Assembly: GCA_963778225.1 (NCBI GenBank)
Contig: CAVZTR010000002.1
Location: 274,883 to 338,882, forward strand
DNA length: 64,000 nucleotides
Direction: 5' to 3'
Origin: JAGVSR01 sp963778225
Lineage (GTDB): Bacteria > Pseudomonadota > Alphaproteobacteria > Rhizobiales > Hyphomicrobiaceae
The notes beneath the pieces were generated by a model. It saw only the letters and a program-made list of their open reading frames with translations. It ran no database searches and was not told the origin of the DNA. How positions within the stretch are numbered: the first letter of the stretch is position 1; the number at the start of each line of letters is the position of its first letter. The position numbers and the translations under genes are program-made. Shown here one piece after another: positions 27,346 through 36,668 of this stretch.

Positions 27346-28350
27346 TTACTCGGCTGCGGAGGAAAGCGCGATGGCGCTTTCGCCTTCGGCCGCGGCGATG
27401 GCTTTTTGCAGCACGTCGGCGCCTGCGCCCGGCCGCTGCCCGTCTTCGCTGAGGATGCGTCTGAAGAGCCGACCGCGCGGTCGGCCATGATAGAGACCTA
27501 GGACATGGCGCGTGATGTTGTTCAGTCGTCCGCCGCGTCCAATATGCTGTTCGATGACGGGGATCATGCGTTCGAGCGCGGCGCGGCGCGTGACGGCGGG
27601 CTCCATGTGGCCAAAGAAGCGGCGGTCCACATCGGCCAGGATGTAGGGATCGTGATATGCCGCGCGGCCGAGCATCACGCCATCGACGTGGCGCAGGTGC
27701 TCGTCGCACGCATCGAGGCTCTCGATGCCGCCGTTGATGACGATGGTGAGATCCGGGCGAGCAGCCTTCAGGCGATAGACGCGCCCGTAATCGAGCGGCG
27801 GAATCTCGCGGTTCTCTTTCGGCGACAGGCCTTTCAGCCAGGCCTTGCGGGCATGCACGATGAACGTTCCGCAGCCCGCTTCCGCCACGCGATCGATGAA
27901 GCGCTGGAAATCAGCCTCCGCGTCCTGGTCGTCGATGCCGATGCGGCACTTCACGGTGACCGGAATGGACACGGCGTTCGCCATCGCTGTGAAGCACAGG
28001 GCGACGAGATCGGGTTCCGCCATCAGGCAGGCGCCGAAGCGGCCTTCCTGCACGCGATCGGAGGGGCAGCCGATGTTGAGATTGATCTCACGGTAGCCGA
28101 GTTCGGCGCCGATGCGCGCGGCTTCAGCCAGTTTGGCCGGATCGGACCCGCCCAGTTGCAGAGCCACGGGCTGTTCGGCGGGATCGAACCCCAGGAGCCG
28201 TTCGCGATTGCCGTGCAGGATCGCTTCCGCTGTCACCATCTCCGTATAGAGCAAGGCATGCCTCGTCAGCCCGCGATGGAAGGTCCGGCAATGCCGGTCT
28301 GTCCAATCCATCATGGGGGCAACGCAGAAGGTATGCGGGGCGGCGCTCAT
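27346..28350 (-). CDS. dusA: tRNA-dihydrouridine(20/20a) synthase DusA
   Basis: From ATG 28350 the protein has 334 residues. N-terminal FCVAPMMDWTDRHCRTFHR binds FMN; NLNIGCPSDRVQEGRFGACLM carries the conserved Cys pair (C95 and C108, the GACL Cys being catalytic). YLLGHL-type C-terminal segments are replaced by HVLGLYHGRPRGRLFRRIL, which is the DusA form. It reduces uridine at positions 20/20a in the tRNA D-loop using NADPH and FMN. The upstream extension to 28485 crosses the FNR box and is not coding. It is divergent to the Fnr-type regulator. Confidence 0.92.
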   Translation of the reverse strand: MSAAPHTFCVAPMMDWTDRHCRTFHRGLTRHALLYTEMVTAEAILHGNRERLLGFDPAEQPVALQLGGSDPAKLAEAARIGAELGYREINLNIGCPSDRVQEGRFGACLMAEPDLVALCFTAMANAVSIPVTVKCRIGIDDQDAEADFQRFIDRVAEAGCGTFIVHARKAWLKGLSPKENREIPPLDYGRVYRLKAARPDLTIVINGGIESLDACDEHLRHVDGVMLGRAAYHDPYILADVDRRFFGHMEPAVTRRAALERMIPVIEQHIGRGGRLNNITRHVLGLYHGRPRGRLFRRILSEDGQRPGAGADVLQKAIAAAEGESAIALSSAAE

Positions 28351-28471
28351 GGCGCTTGGTAGCTGTCGCCGGCACGCTGAGCAAGTTGGCTGGTGGTGTG
28401 GCGATAGCGGTGGGGTGCTGATCTTAACTATTGTGGAGCCGGAGACGATCGAACGGCGTTCACATAAGCGC

Positions 28472-28520
28472 TTGATTTCTATCAACTCGCGGTACTTGGG
28501 CAGCCCGTATGTTGATCCGA
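28472..28520 (+). promoter_or_regulatory. FNR/FixK box and predicted promoter of the Fnr-type regulator
   Basis: A perfect FNR consensus palindrome TTGATTTCTATCAA lies at 28472-28485 (TTGAT-N4-ATCAA). A plausible -10 element TATGTT is at 28508-28513, which would put the start of transcription near 28520. The box centre is then at about -41.5, the spacing used for class II activation by FNR/FixK proteins. A ribosome site GAGG (28538-28541) stands six bases before the GTG at 28548. Together these support positive control by an FNR-family protein, most simply autoregulation. The same box is 122 bases upstream of the divergent dusA start. Confidence 0.75.
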
Positions 28521-28547
28521 TTCAGAACCATCCGCCCGAGGTCTGCC

Positions 28548-29275
28548 GTGTCGACCCGCATCAAGTGTCTGCAATGTGCTGTTCGCCGTACTGGGCCTTG
28601 CTGTGCTTTGACGACGGCTACGGCCAACGATCTGGCGAGGATCGTGCACCGGCGGCGGATCCCCGCGGGTCAGGTGCTGTATGGCGGCGCAAACCGGCAG
28701 AAGACATTTTCCATCATCGTCGATGGTGTGGTGAAGCTCGTCAATATGCAGCCGGATGGTGCAAACCAGATCGTCGGATTGCAATTTCCCTCTGATTTCG
28801 TCGGGCGGCCCTTCGCTGACGATGCCGGGCTGATTGCTGAAGCAGCAACGGATCTTGACGTATGCGCGTTCTCGGGTAGCGCGTTCGAAAACCTGATGCA
28901 GACACATCCCGATCTTGAGCTGACTATTTTCAAACGCACGCTCGATGATCTCGACGCGGCCCGTCAATGGATGTTCATGATCGCGCGTAAAACGGCAGAG
29001 GAACGCGTCGCGAGCCTGCTCGTGCTGATCGCCCGCAAACTCACAGGCGATACGGCAGACGATGCCGCGCCGGTGCTGATCTGGAATTTGCTTTGCCGCT
29101 TTCGCGGACAGAAATTGCCGAATGCCTGGGTTTGCGGCTCGAAACAGTCAGCCGCCAATTCGCTGCCTTAAAGGCGGAGGGCGTCATTGCCACTGGCCGC
29201 CGCCGGGGCATCAAAGTGTGCGACTTGGCAAGCCTGGCGGCACGCGCACAGGGCCATGCTCATCTGCCGGCCTGA
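28548..29275 (+). pseudogene. fnr: Fnr-type Crp/Fnr transcriptional regulator (oxygen sensor), frameshifted
   Basis: From GTG 28548 the protein opens with an Fe-S-type cysteine set, C7-x2-C10-x7-C18 (KCLQCAVRRTGPC), plus a fourth cysteine near residue 106 (DVCAF). The cyclic-nucleotide-binding-like domain is GQVLYGGANRQKTFSIIVDG and following. The frame is lost at about 29084-29096: after APVLIWNL the protein resumes one frame down as LPLSRTEIAECLGLRLETVSRQFAALKA, the Crp helix-turn-helix with E-x2-SR that contacts TTGAT. One missing base restores a complete FnrN/FixK-like protein. As written it ends at 29171 without a DNA-binding domain. An alternative ATG at 28509 overlaps the promoter. The cysteines argue for an oxygen-sensing FNR and not FixK. 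Confidence 0.82.
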
Positions 29276-29368
29276 TGGGCGCCTTTCCGTAGTTGACCAT
29301 CTGCAGGGCTACAGCGCACGCTGGCTTTGAAGTCCTGCAGGAATATCCCCGTGCCAGCATCGAACGCT

Positions 29369-30907
29369 ATGATCGGCGACCAGCGAGACGTGATTGCGTT
29401 TCTCAGCGATCCCGCGTCGTACGATCCACGTCCCGCGACCGTGCAGCGGATTGAAACGCACGGGGCGCAGGTGTTTCTCGCCGCTGACGACGTGTTCAAG
29501 ATCAAGCGGGCGGTGCGATATCCGTATCTGGATTTTTCTACTCTGGAGAAGCGGCATACGGCGTGCGCGCGGGAACTTCAGATCAATTCGGCGAACGCGC
29601 CCATGATCTACAAGCGGCTTGCCGCCATCACGCGCGAAGCGAATGGACGACTAACTTTCGATGGACGCGGCGAAGTCGTCGAATGGGCCGTGCAGATGGA
29701 ACGGTTCCGGGAAGAGGACGTGCTCGCCAACCGGATTGCGCACTCCCCGCTGACGACGGACGAAGCAAAATCACTCGCTGATGCGGTTTATGACTCGCAT
29801 CTTCGGGCCGCGGTGATCGAGACGCCTCCGCTTGGGGCATCGACGGCAACCATCGCTGCTGACGTGCTTGCCGCACTGCCGTCGCTATTCGCTCCGGCGG
29901 ATCAACCTGCAATCCAGGTGCTCACGGCGAGGTTGACCGCCCTCGTTGCCGACGTGCAGCCGCTGCTAGAGCGCCGTGCGTCGGAGGGACATGTGCGGCG
30001 CTGCCACGGCGATCTCCATCTTGCCAACATCGTTCTCCTCGAGGGCAGGCCGACACTCTTCGATGCCATCGAGTTCGACGAGACGCTGGCGACGACCGAC
30101 ACGCTCTATGATCTGGCATTTCTGTTGATGGATCTCGACAAGCGCGGCCAGCGACTAACAGCGAACATGGTGCTCAATCGCTATCTCTGGCGCACGCAAG
30201 ATATGAGCGATCTCGACGGACTTGCAGCGCTGCCGGTGTTCCTCGCGCTGAGGGCTGCCATTCGCGCCATGGTGGGGGCGCAGAAAGCGGCACTCGCAGG
30301 CGATGAGCTGACGGAGCCGCGCAGCTATCTTGGCCGGAGCGCGTCGTACTTGCACGACAGCGTCCCGGCGCTCGTTCTGGTCGGTGGCTTGTCGGGGTCG
30401 GGCAAATCAACACTTGCAGCCGCGCTTGCTCCGTCCCTCGGGCGGGCACCAGGCGCTCTGCATTTGCGCAGCGATCTTGAACGTAAGGCGCTCTTCAAGG
30501 CGCAGGAGTTGGAACATCTGCCTGAGGCTGCCTACAGCGAGACCGCAACGGCTGCGGTGTACCAACTCATGCTGCACAAAGCTCAATCAGCGCTGCGGGC
30601 CGGTTACTGCGTCATTGCCGATGCCGTGCATGCGCATCCATCAGAACGCGCCGCGATGTCGGCTCTCGCTGAACAAACGGGCGCCCGTCTGCATACGTTC
30701 TGGCTGGACGCTCCTCGCGAGACCCTCTTCGAGCGCGTTGCCAACCGCAAAAACGACGCGTCGGACGCGACGCCGCAGGTCGTCGAGCGGCAAATGTCCT
30801 ACGATCTCGGCCAGCTCGAATGGACGCAACTCGACGCCAGCGGGCCGCTTGAGGAAACGCTACGCACGGCAATGTCATATTTGCATGCGAGCATCGACCC
30901 ACCATGA
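29369..30907 (+). CDS. Bifunctional aminoglycoside phosphotransferase-like kinase / P-loop ATPase
   Basis: The 512-residue protein is a fusion. The N-terminal half (residues 1-320) is kinase-like with the phosphotransferase catalytic loop RRCHGDLHLANIVL near residue 212 and FDAIEFDETLA as metal-binding motif. The C-terminal half has a Walker A motif VGGLSGSGKSTLAAAL near residue 338 and belongs to the zeta-toxin/COG0645-like kinases. The pairing of COG2187 and COG0645 is a known fusion, often found in low-oxygen regulons and beside the Pat-like gene as here. Its substrate is not known. The start could also be TTG 29327 or GTG 29351. It overlaps the next gene by four bases. Confidence 0.82.
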   Translation: MIGDQRDVIAFLSDPASYDPRPATVQRIETHGAQVFLAADDVFKIKRAVRYPYLDFSTLEKRHTACARELQINSANAPMIYKRLAAITREANGRLTFDGRGEVVEWAVQMERFREEDVLANRIAHSPLTTDEAKSLADAVYDSHLRAAVIETPPLGASTATIAADVLAALPSLFAPADQPAIQVLTARLTALVADVQPLLERRASEGHVRRCHGDLHLANIVLLEGRPTLFDAIEFDETLATTDTLYDLAFLLMDLDKRGQRLTANMVLNRYLWRTQDMSDLDGLAALPVFLALRAAIRAMVGAQKAALAGDELTEPRSYLGRSASYLHDSVPALVLVGGLSGSGKSTLAAALAPSLGRAPGALHLRSDLERKALFKAQELEHLPEAAYSETATAAVYQLMLHKAQSALRAGYCVIADAVHAHPSERAAMSALAEQTGARLHTFWLDAPRETLFERVANRKNDASDATPQVVERQMSYDLGQLEWTQLDASGPLEETLRTAMSYLHASIDPP

Positions 30908-33594
30908 CGACGCGAAATCTCGAAGCTCTCCTCACGCCACGGTCGGTGGCGCTGATTGGTGCCAGTCCGACACCGGGATCGGTCGGTAACATCGTCGCGC
31001 GAAATCTGCTCCGAGCCGGGTTTGCGGGGCCGATCCATTTCGTCAATCCGAAGCACCCTCGCGTCGAAGACCGGGTTTGCGCAACGTCGGTCCGCGAGAT
31101 CGACGGGGTGCCAGACCTCGCCATCGTGGCCACGCCTCCCGACACCATCCCAAGCATCATTGCAGAACTGGGGGCGAAAGGCGTGCGCGCCGCCGTCGTC
31201 ATCACGGCGGGCTTGACGGCGGAACAGAAGGTTGCGGTTTTGAACGCCGCACGCCCGAGATGCCTGCGCGTGCAAGGTCCCAACTGTCTCGGCATCATGC
31301 TGCCGCAGATCGGGCTCGATGCCAGTTTTTCGCATCGCGCGCCATTAAGCGGCGACCTCGCATTTCTGTCGCAGTCCGGTGCGCTGGTCACGAGCATCGT
31401 CGACTGGGCGGCTGCCCGCGGGATCGGGTTCAGCCATGTCGTGTCACTCGGCGAGATGCTCGATGTCGATTTCGGCGACCTGCTCGACTATCTCGCCGGC
31501 GATGTCACCAGCCGCGCGATCCTGCTCTACATCGAGAGCATCACCAATGCGCCGAAGTTTCTGTCAGCGGCGCGGCGCGCGGCGCGGGCGAAGCCGGTCA
31601 TCGTCATCAAGTCCGGCCGCCACGCCGCGGGCGCGAAAGCAGCGCTGTCACACACGGGAGCGCTTGCTGGATCCGACAAGGCTTATGAAGCCGCTTTCCG
31701 ACGTGCCGGCGTTCTTCGCGTGCGTGAAATCGAGCAACTGTTCGATGCGGCCGAAACGCTCTCGCGTGTCGGGCGTCTCAGCGGCGAACGTCTGACGATC
31801 ATCACGAACGGCGGCGGAGCCGGTGTCCTTGCCGTGGACCGTCTTACGGATTGGGGCGGCACGCTCGCGACCCTCGATCCGGCGACGATCGCGAAGCTGG
31901 ACGCGGCGCTGCCACCCACCTGGTCGCATGCCAATCCCGTCGACATTATCGGGGATGCGAAGCCCGAACGGTATCAAAAGGCTGTCGAAGCGGTTCTCTC
32001 CGACAAGGGGACCGACGCCATTCTGGTCATGAACTGCCCCACGGCCCTGGCGGATAGTACGCAAGCGGCCGAGACCGTGATCGAGACCGTAAAGGCGCAT
32101 AAATCGGACGGGCGCAAGCGGCCCATTCTCAGCGTCTGGCTTGGAAATGGCGCGGCGGAACCGGGGCGCGCGGCCTTCCGCGCCGCAGGACATCCGTCGT
32201 TCGAAAGTCCCGACGATGCGATCAACGGATTCATGCAACTCGTGCGGCATCGACGGGCGCAGGATCAGCTGATGCTGACGCCACCTTCACTCCCCGACGA
32301 CATGGGTCTCGATCCCGTTGCGGTGAACCTTGCGCTCAATGAGGCGCTGAAACGAGGCGAGACGATTCTGGGAGAGGCACCGTCGAAGGACATTCTTGCC
32401 GCGTACGGAATCAAGACCGTGCCGACACGCACAGCTGCAACGCCCGAAGAGGCGCGTGCCGTGGCGGAGGAGTTGTTGGCGTCCAGTAAATCGGTGGCGC
32501 TGAAAATCCGGTCGCCCGACATCACGCATAAGTCCGACGTCGGAGGCGTGCGGCTCGATCTGGCGACGCCCGAAGACTGCGCTGATGCGGCCGAAGCGAT
32601 GCTCAGCCGCATCAGGCGCTTGAAGCCGAATGCGCGGATCGAGGGCTTTACCGTGCAACCGATGATCCGCAAGAAAGATGCGCACGAACTCTTCGCCGGC
32701 GTCAGCACGGATCAGACGTTCGGGCCGCTCATCGTTTTCGGCGCCGGCGGCACGGGTGTGGAGGTCATGCGCGATACGGCTGAAGCGCTGCCGCCGCTCG
32801 ATCTCGGACTGGCGCATGACCTGATGTCGCAGACGCGGATATCCCGCCTGCTCGCAGGCTATCGCGACCGGCCGGCCGCCGATCTCGACCGTATCGCCAT
32901 GGTGCTGGTGCGGCTCAGCTATCTCGTTGCCGAGCATCCGGAGATCCGGGAGATCGATATCAATCCGCTCCTCGCGGACGACCGCGACGTGGTGGCGCTC
33001 GACGCGAGGATCGTGATCGCCGATCCTGTCGCAAATCCGAGGGTCCCGATGAGTATTCGCGCCTACCCCACGCGCTGGGAAGCCGACTTCGTGATGTCGA
33101 CCGGTCAGGAGTTGCTGATCCGGCCGATCCGTCCCGATGACGAATTGCGTTACGAAGCCTTCTTTCAGCAGGTGACGCCGCATGACATGCGCATGCGCTT
33201 CTTCATGGCGGCGAAGACCTTGAACCATGCCACGATCGCGCGGCTGACGCAGATCGACTACGGGCGCGAAATGGCGTTTGTTGCCATCGAGAAAGCAACG
33301 GGCTCGCTGCTGGGCGTCGCGCGGATGATGGCAGGATCGGATTACCACAACGCCGAGTTCGCGGTGCTGGTGGCGTCGAACCTCAAGGGCAAGGGTTTGG
33401 GCAAGCGGCTGATGCAGCATCTCATCGCCTATGCGCAGGCGGAGGGCGTCAGCGAACTCGTGGGCACGGTGCTGGCCGAAAATCAGACCATGCTCGACTT
33501 CTGCGCGCGGCTCGGGTTCACAATCGTGGAGGACCCGGAAGATCTCGGTATCCGGATCGCGACCCTCACGCTGGCGGACGCCAAGGCGGCCTGA
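30904..33594 (+). CDS. Bifunctional acyl-CoA synthetase (NDP-forming) / GNAT protein acetyltransferase (Pat-like)
   Basis: The 896-residue protein has, in order, a CoA-binding domain (SVALIGASPTPGSVGNIVARN), a succinyl-CoA-ligase-like flavodoxin domain (residues 140-300, QGPNCLGIMLP), a second ligase domain, an ATP-grasp domain (residues 490-700, ALKIRSPDITHKSDVGGVRL) and a C-terminal GNAT domain (residues 720-890, IRPDDELRYEAFFQQVTPHDMRMRF and VLVASNLKGKGLGKRLMQHL). Proteins of this layout (Pat/YfiQ type) acetylate lysines of metabolic enzymes such as acetyl-CoA synthetase. The conserved His expected in an active ligase is not obvious by eye. Translationally coupled (ATGA) to the upstream kinase fusion and likely part of the FNR-linked unit. 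Confidence 0.88.
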   Translation: MTTRNLEALLTPRSVALIGASPTPGSVGNIVARNLLRAGFAGPIHFVNPKHPRVEDRVCATSVREIDGVPDLAIVATPPDTIPSIIAELGAKGVRAAVVITAGLTAEQKVAVLNAARPRCLRVQGPNCLGIMLPQIGLDASFSHRAPLSGDLAFLSQSGALVTSIVDWAAARGIGFSHVVSLGEMLDVDFGDLLDYLAGDVTSRAILLYIESITNAPKFLSAARRAARAKPVIVIKSGRHAAGAKAALSHTGALAGSDKAYEAAFRRAGVLRVREIEQLFDAAETLSRVGRLSGERLTIITNGGGAGVLAVDRLTDWGGTLATLDPATIAKLDAALPPTWSHANPVDIIGDAKPERYQKAVEAVLSDKGTDAILVMNCPTALADSTQAAETVIETVKAHKSDGRKRPILSVWLGNGAAEPGRAAFRAAGHPSFESPDDAINGFMQLVRHRRAQDQLMLTPPSLPDDMGLDPVAVNLALNEALKRGETILGEAPSKDILAAYGIKTVPTRTAATPEEARAVAEELLASSKSVALKIRSPDITHKSDVGGVRLDLATPEDCADAAEAMLSRIRRLKPNARIEGFTVQPMIRKKDAHELFAGVSTDQTFGPLIVFGAGGTGVEVMRDTAEALPPLDLGLAHDLMSQTRISRLLAGYRDRPAADLDRIAMVLVRLSYLVAEHPEIREIDINPLLADDRDVVALDARIVIADPVANPRVPMSIRAYPTRWEADFVMSTGQELLIRPIRPDDELRYEAFFQQVTPHDMRMRFFMAAKTLNHATIARLTQIDYGREMAFVAIEKATGSLLGVARMMAGSDYHNAEFAVLVASNLKGKGLGKRLMQHLIAYAQAEGVSELVGTVLAENQTMLDFCARLGFTIVEDPEDLGIRIATLTLADAKAA

Positions 33595-33615
33595 GACCAG
33601 CGCGCGCCGCGTTCA

Positions 33616-35220
33616 TCAATGCGGGTGAATTTCGCCGCTCTTCAGTTTGGCGAAGTACTCGGCGAGATCTTTTTTTACCTCAGGCATCAGGACGTAAAGA
33701 CCGGCGATGTTGATAAGGGCCATGGAAAAGATGGCCGCGTCCGCGAAATCGATGACATGGTTCAAGTTGATCGCCGCGCCGACGACGACCATGCTGCAAT
33801 AGATCGTATTGAAGGTGATCTCGTGAGCGCGTCCCTCGCCAAAGAGATACGTCCACGCCTTGACGCCGTAGTAGGACCACGAAATCAGCGTCGAGAAAGC
33901 AAACAGGATGACGGCGACGGCCAGCACGTACGGGAACCATGAGAAGGCGCTCTCGAAGGCGGCGGAGGTGAGTTCAACGCCGGTGAGATTGCCTTGTGTG
34001 GCAATGCGGCCGGCTTCCGCGTTCCAGACGTAGAGGCCGGTTGCTGGATCGATCTGGAGGACCCCCGTCATCACAATGACGAGCGCGGTGCAGGTGCAAA
34101 TGACGATCGTATCGATGAAGGGCTCGAGGAGCGAAACCAGACCTTCCGTGACGGGGTGCTTCGTGCGCACCGCGGAATGGGCGATGGCGGCGGAACCAAG
34201 GCCCGCCTCATTGGAAAACGACGCGCGCCTGAAGCCTTGGATGATGGCGCCGAGCATACCGCCAGCAACGCCCGCTCCGGTGAACGCGCCGCTGACAATC
34301 TGGCCAATGGCCCAAGGAAGCTTTTCGATATTCATGCCGATGATAATGAGAGCGGCGCCGCAGTAGATGATCGCCATGATCGGCACGATGAATTCTGCAA
34401 AGGTTGCGATCGACTTGATGCCGCCAACGATGACGGCGAAAACCACGACTGCGAGCACCAGTCCGGTGATCCAACCTTGGCCCGCGAGGAAGCTCGCATC
34501 GCCGCCGGTGACATTGACGAGTTGAGCATGGACCTGATTGGCTTGGAACATGTTGCCGGCGCCGAAGGAACCCAGCACGCAGAAAACGGCAAACGTGCCT
34601 GCCATGATGCGGCCGGGAACGGCGAAGCCGCGGGCTGCGAGACCCTTCGAGAGATAGTACATCGGGCCACCGGATACGTGGCCGTCGGCAAACTCGTTGC
34701 GGTATTTCACGCCGAGCGTGCACTCGGTGAATTTCGTCGCCATCCCCATAAACCCGGCAAGGATCATCCAGAACGTGGCTCCGGGTCCACCGACGGACAC
34801 GGCAACGGCGACGCCTGCGATGTTTCCGAGCCCGACGGTGCCTGACAGTGCTGTTGAAAGCGCCTGAAAATGACTGACTTCGCCGGGGTCCTTTTTATCG
34901 TCGTAGCGGCCGCTGACGAGGGCCAGCGCATGGCCAAATCCGCGGATCTGGATCAGCCCGAAATAAACGGTGAAAACAACAGCGGCCACGATGAGCCACA
35001 TGACGATCCAAGGAAACGCAGTGCCCGGGAAGGGTGAGAAAATGAAAGAAACGAAAGGAGCGGTAATGTTGCCTACGGTTTCATTGATGGCCTGATCGAC
35101 CGTGAGCGGTGGTACGTCCGGGGCTGCTCCTGCTAGGGCAGGTGCCGGTATCAGCGCAGCAGCGAGAAGCGCGACGCGCTTTAGAACCGCGGACGTTATC
35201 CGCGGATGTGTTGCCGTCAT
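33616..35220 (-). CDS. Alanine/sodium (AGCS family) symporter
   Basis: The 534-residue protein has an N-terminal leader (VALLAAALIPAPALAGA), a long loop and about ten membrane segments. The AGCS signatures are visible: SHFQALSTALSGTVGLGNIAGVAVAVSVGGPGATFWM and GFRRASFSNEAGLGSAAIAHSAVRTKHPVTEGLVSLLEPFIDT. These sodium- or proton-coupled carriers import alanine or glycine. The signal-like N-terminus is common in alphaproteobacterial members. It converges with the Pat-like gene and diverges from a periplasmic binding protein gene. Confidence 0.92.
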   Translation of the reverse strand: MTATHPRITSAVLKRVALLAAALIPAPALAGAAPDVPPLTVDQAINETVGNITAPFVSFIFSPFPGTAFPWIVMWLIVAAVVFTVYFGLIQIRGFGHALALVSGRYDDKKDPGEVSHFQALSTALSGTVGLGNIAGVAVAVSVGGPGATFWMILAGFMGMATKFTECTLGVKYRNEFADGHVSGGPMYYLSKGLAARGFAVPGRIMAGTFAVFCVLGSFGAGNMFQANQVHAQLVNVTGGDASFLAGQGWITGLVLAVVVFAVIVGGIKSIATFAEFIVPIMAIIYCGAALIIIGMNIEKLPWAIGQIVSGAFTGAGVAGGMLGAIIQGFRRASFSNEAGLGSAAIAHSAVRTKHPVTEGLVSLLEPFIDTIVICTCTALVIVMTGVLQIDPATGLYVWNAEAGRIATQGNLTGVELTSAAFESAFSWFPYVLAVAVILFAFSTLISWSYYGVKAWTYLFGEGRAHEITFNTIYCSMVVVGAAINLNHVIDFADAAIFSMALINIAGLYVLMPEVKKDLAEYFAKLKSGEIHPH

Positions 35221-35380
35221 ACAGTAAGCCCCCCGGCCCGCGTTGCCATTGTGATGCGCTTGGCCTCAGCAATAGTTACGCTGTTTCAATGCGAGGGTAC
35301 CCTAGGCCAGCCCTGGCGTGCGACGCAAGATCGGCCTACTTGCGCCGTCTCCACAGGCCTCCACCCGAACCCAGGATCGC

Positions 35381-36448
35381 ATGTTCAAGCTGCCCATTCC
35401 TGTTCTGCTCCGCACCGTTGCACTCGCGGTGATGCTGCTCCCCGAAGCCGGACGGGCTGAAAGCGCGCTTGCGGTTCCTTCGGTGGTGGTCGCGGGGCCT
35501 GCAACGGGGCGGCATGCCGAAACGCTTGCTGCCATGGCCGCTGGGGCACATGAGGCCGTTGCAGGACGCGCAGTTCGCATGATCGAGGTGGACGACGGCT
35601 GCGACGCCGGCCGGGCTGAAGGCGCAGCGCGGATGATCGTCGCCGAGAAGCCGGATCTCGTGATCGGACATCCCTGTCCGGCGGCGGCCATCGCGGCAGC
35701 AAAGGTCTATGCGACCGCCGGTGTTCTCTTCATCGCGCTGGGCGTGCGGCATCCCGAACTGACGGACAAACGCGCCGGCCCAACGATCTTTCGACTTGCA
35801 GGACGTGACGACCGCCAGGGCCAGGCGGCGGCGGCGGAACTTCTTGCCGTCGCGCCACAAGGTAAGATCGCAATTGTGCAGGATCGCACTGCCTACGCGC
35901 GCAGCCTGACTGCGGCGGTGACAGGTGAGCTTTCAGCGCGAAAGATCGCGCCGCCCGTGGTCGTTCCCATCGTTGCAGGACGGCGCGACTACGACGCCGA
36001 AGTGCAGAAGCTCAAGAGTTCGCCGCCGGAAGCCGTCTTTTTTGCCGGCTATCCCTCTGAGGCAGCGGTCGTACTGAAGAGCTTGCGCAAAGCGGGGATT
36101 GCAGCAACGCTGATTGCTTCGGATGCCAATGCTACCGATGAATTCGGCGCGGCGGCCGCGTCGGTTGGTCCTTCGACGCCAGCGGTAAAAGTGATGATGC
36201 GTGCGCCTCAGTCGGGCGGGATGAACGCCGCTGATCTGAAGTGGGCGGCCTCCCGAGCCCTCACGCTATGGCTTTCCCTGATGACGACAAGCCCGTCGAG
36301 CGATATTGCCGGGCGGCTTGCCGTATCTCAGACTGAGGGGGAAGTTCGCGTGCAGTTCGATGCGAAGGGCGATGCGCTCCTTCCCTCATTCGCGGCTGTG
36401 CCGCTCGCCGCGGGACGATGGCCAAGACGTGCGAACGCCGGTCCCTAG
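35381..36448 (+). CDS. ABC transporter substrate-binding protein, branched-chain amino-acid type
   Basis: From ATG 35381 the protein has 355 residues, with a signal peptide ending EAGRAES. The type I periplasmic binding fold is indicated by GAHEAVAGRAVRMIEVDDGCDAGRAEGAARMIVAEKPDLVIGHPC and later DRQGQAAAAELLAVAPQGKIAIVQDRTAYARSLTAAV and EAVFFAGYPSEAAVVLKSLRKAGI. No permease or ATPase gene is adjacent, so it is an orphan receptor. The ligand is unknown; LivJ-like proteins bind amino acids, amides or urea. The longer frame upstream to 35318 would bury the signal peptide. Confidence 0.82.
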   Translation: MFKLPIPVLLRTVALAVMLLPEAGRAESALAVPSVVVAGPATGRHAETLAAMAAGAHEAVAGRAVRMIEVDDGCDAGRAEGAARMIVAEKPDLVIGHPCPAAAIAAAKVYATAGVLFIALGVRHPELTDKRAGPTIFRLAGRDDRQGQAAAAELLAVAPQGKIAIVQDRTAYARSLTAAVTGELSARKIAPPVVVPIVAGRRDYDAEVQKLKSSPPEAVFFAGYPSEAAVVLKSLRKAGIAATLIASDANATDEFGAAAASVGPSTPAVKVMMRAPQSGGMNAADLKWAASRALTLWLSLMTTSPSSDIAGRLAVSQTEGEVRVQFDAKGDALLPSFAAVPLAAGRWPRRANAGP

Positions 36449-36470
36449 CGGAACCGGCGCCGTCACATCC

Positions 36471-36668
36471 TCAACGGCCCTGCAACTCTTGCAGGCAGTC
36501 CTGCAGAAGGCGCCGCTCCATGCGCTGTAGCGCTTCCGGGATGGCGGCACCGCGGGACCTATACGTGTTGATGCGATCTTTAAGGATCGCGTATTGGGCG
36601 CGAGGATCGTCTAGCTCATCGAAACGGGAGTTGAGTTCGGCAATCTCGCTCTGCATCTGCTCAGACAT
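36471..36668 (-). CDS. Small coiled-coil hypothetical protein
   Basis: The 65-residue protein (MSEQMQSEIAELNSRFDELD ...) is almost fully helical and highly charged, with heptad-like spacing of leucine and isoleucine in two helices separated by RSRGAAIPEAL. It has no cysteine, signal peptide or membrane part. I recognise no named family; the composition is that of small coiled-coil adaptor proteins. Convergent with the binding-protein gene, 22 bases apart. Confidence 0.55.
   Translation of the reverse strand: MSEQMQSEIAELNSRFDELDDPRAQYAILKDRINTYRSRGAAIPEALQRMERRLLQDCLQELQGR

Noticed and set aside
32287..33420. Minus-strand open frame of 377 codons inside the Pat-like gene
   Set aside because: Histidine- and arginine-rich shadow of a gene with clear domains on the plus strand.
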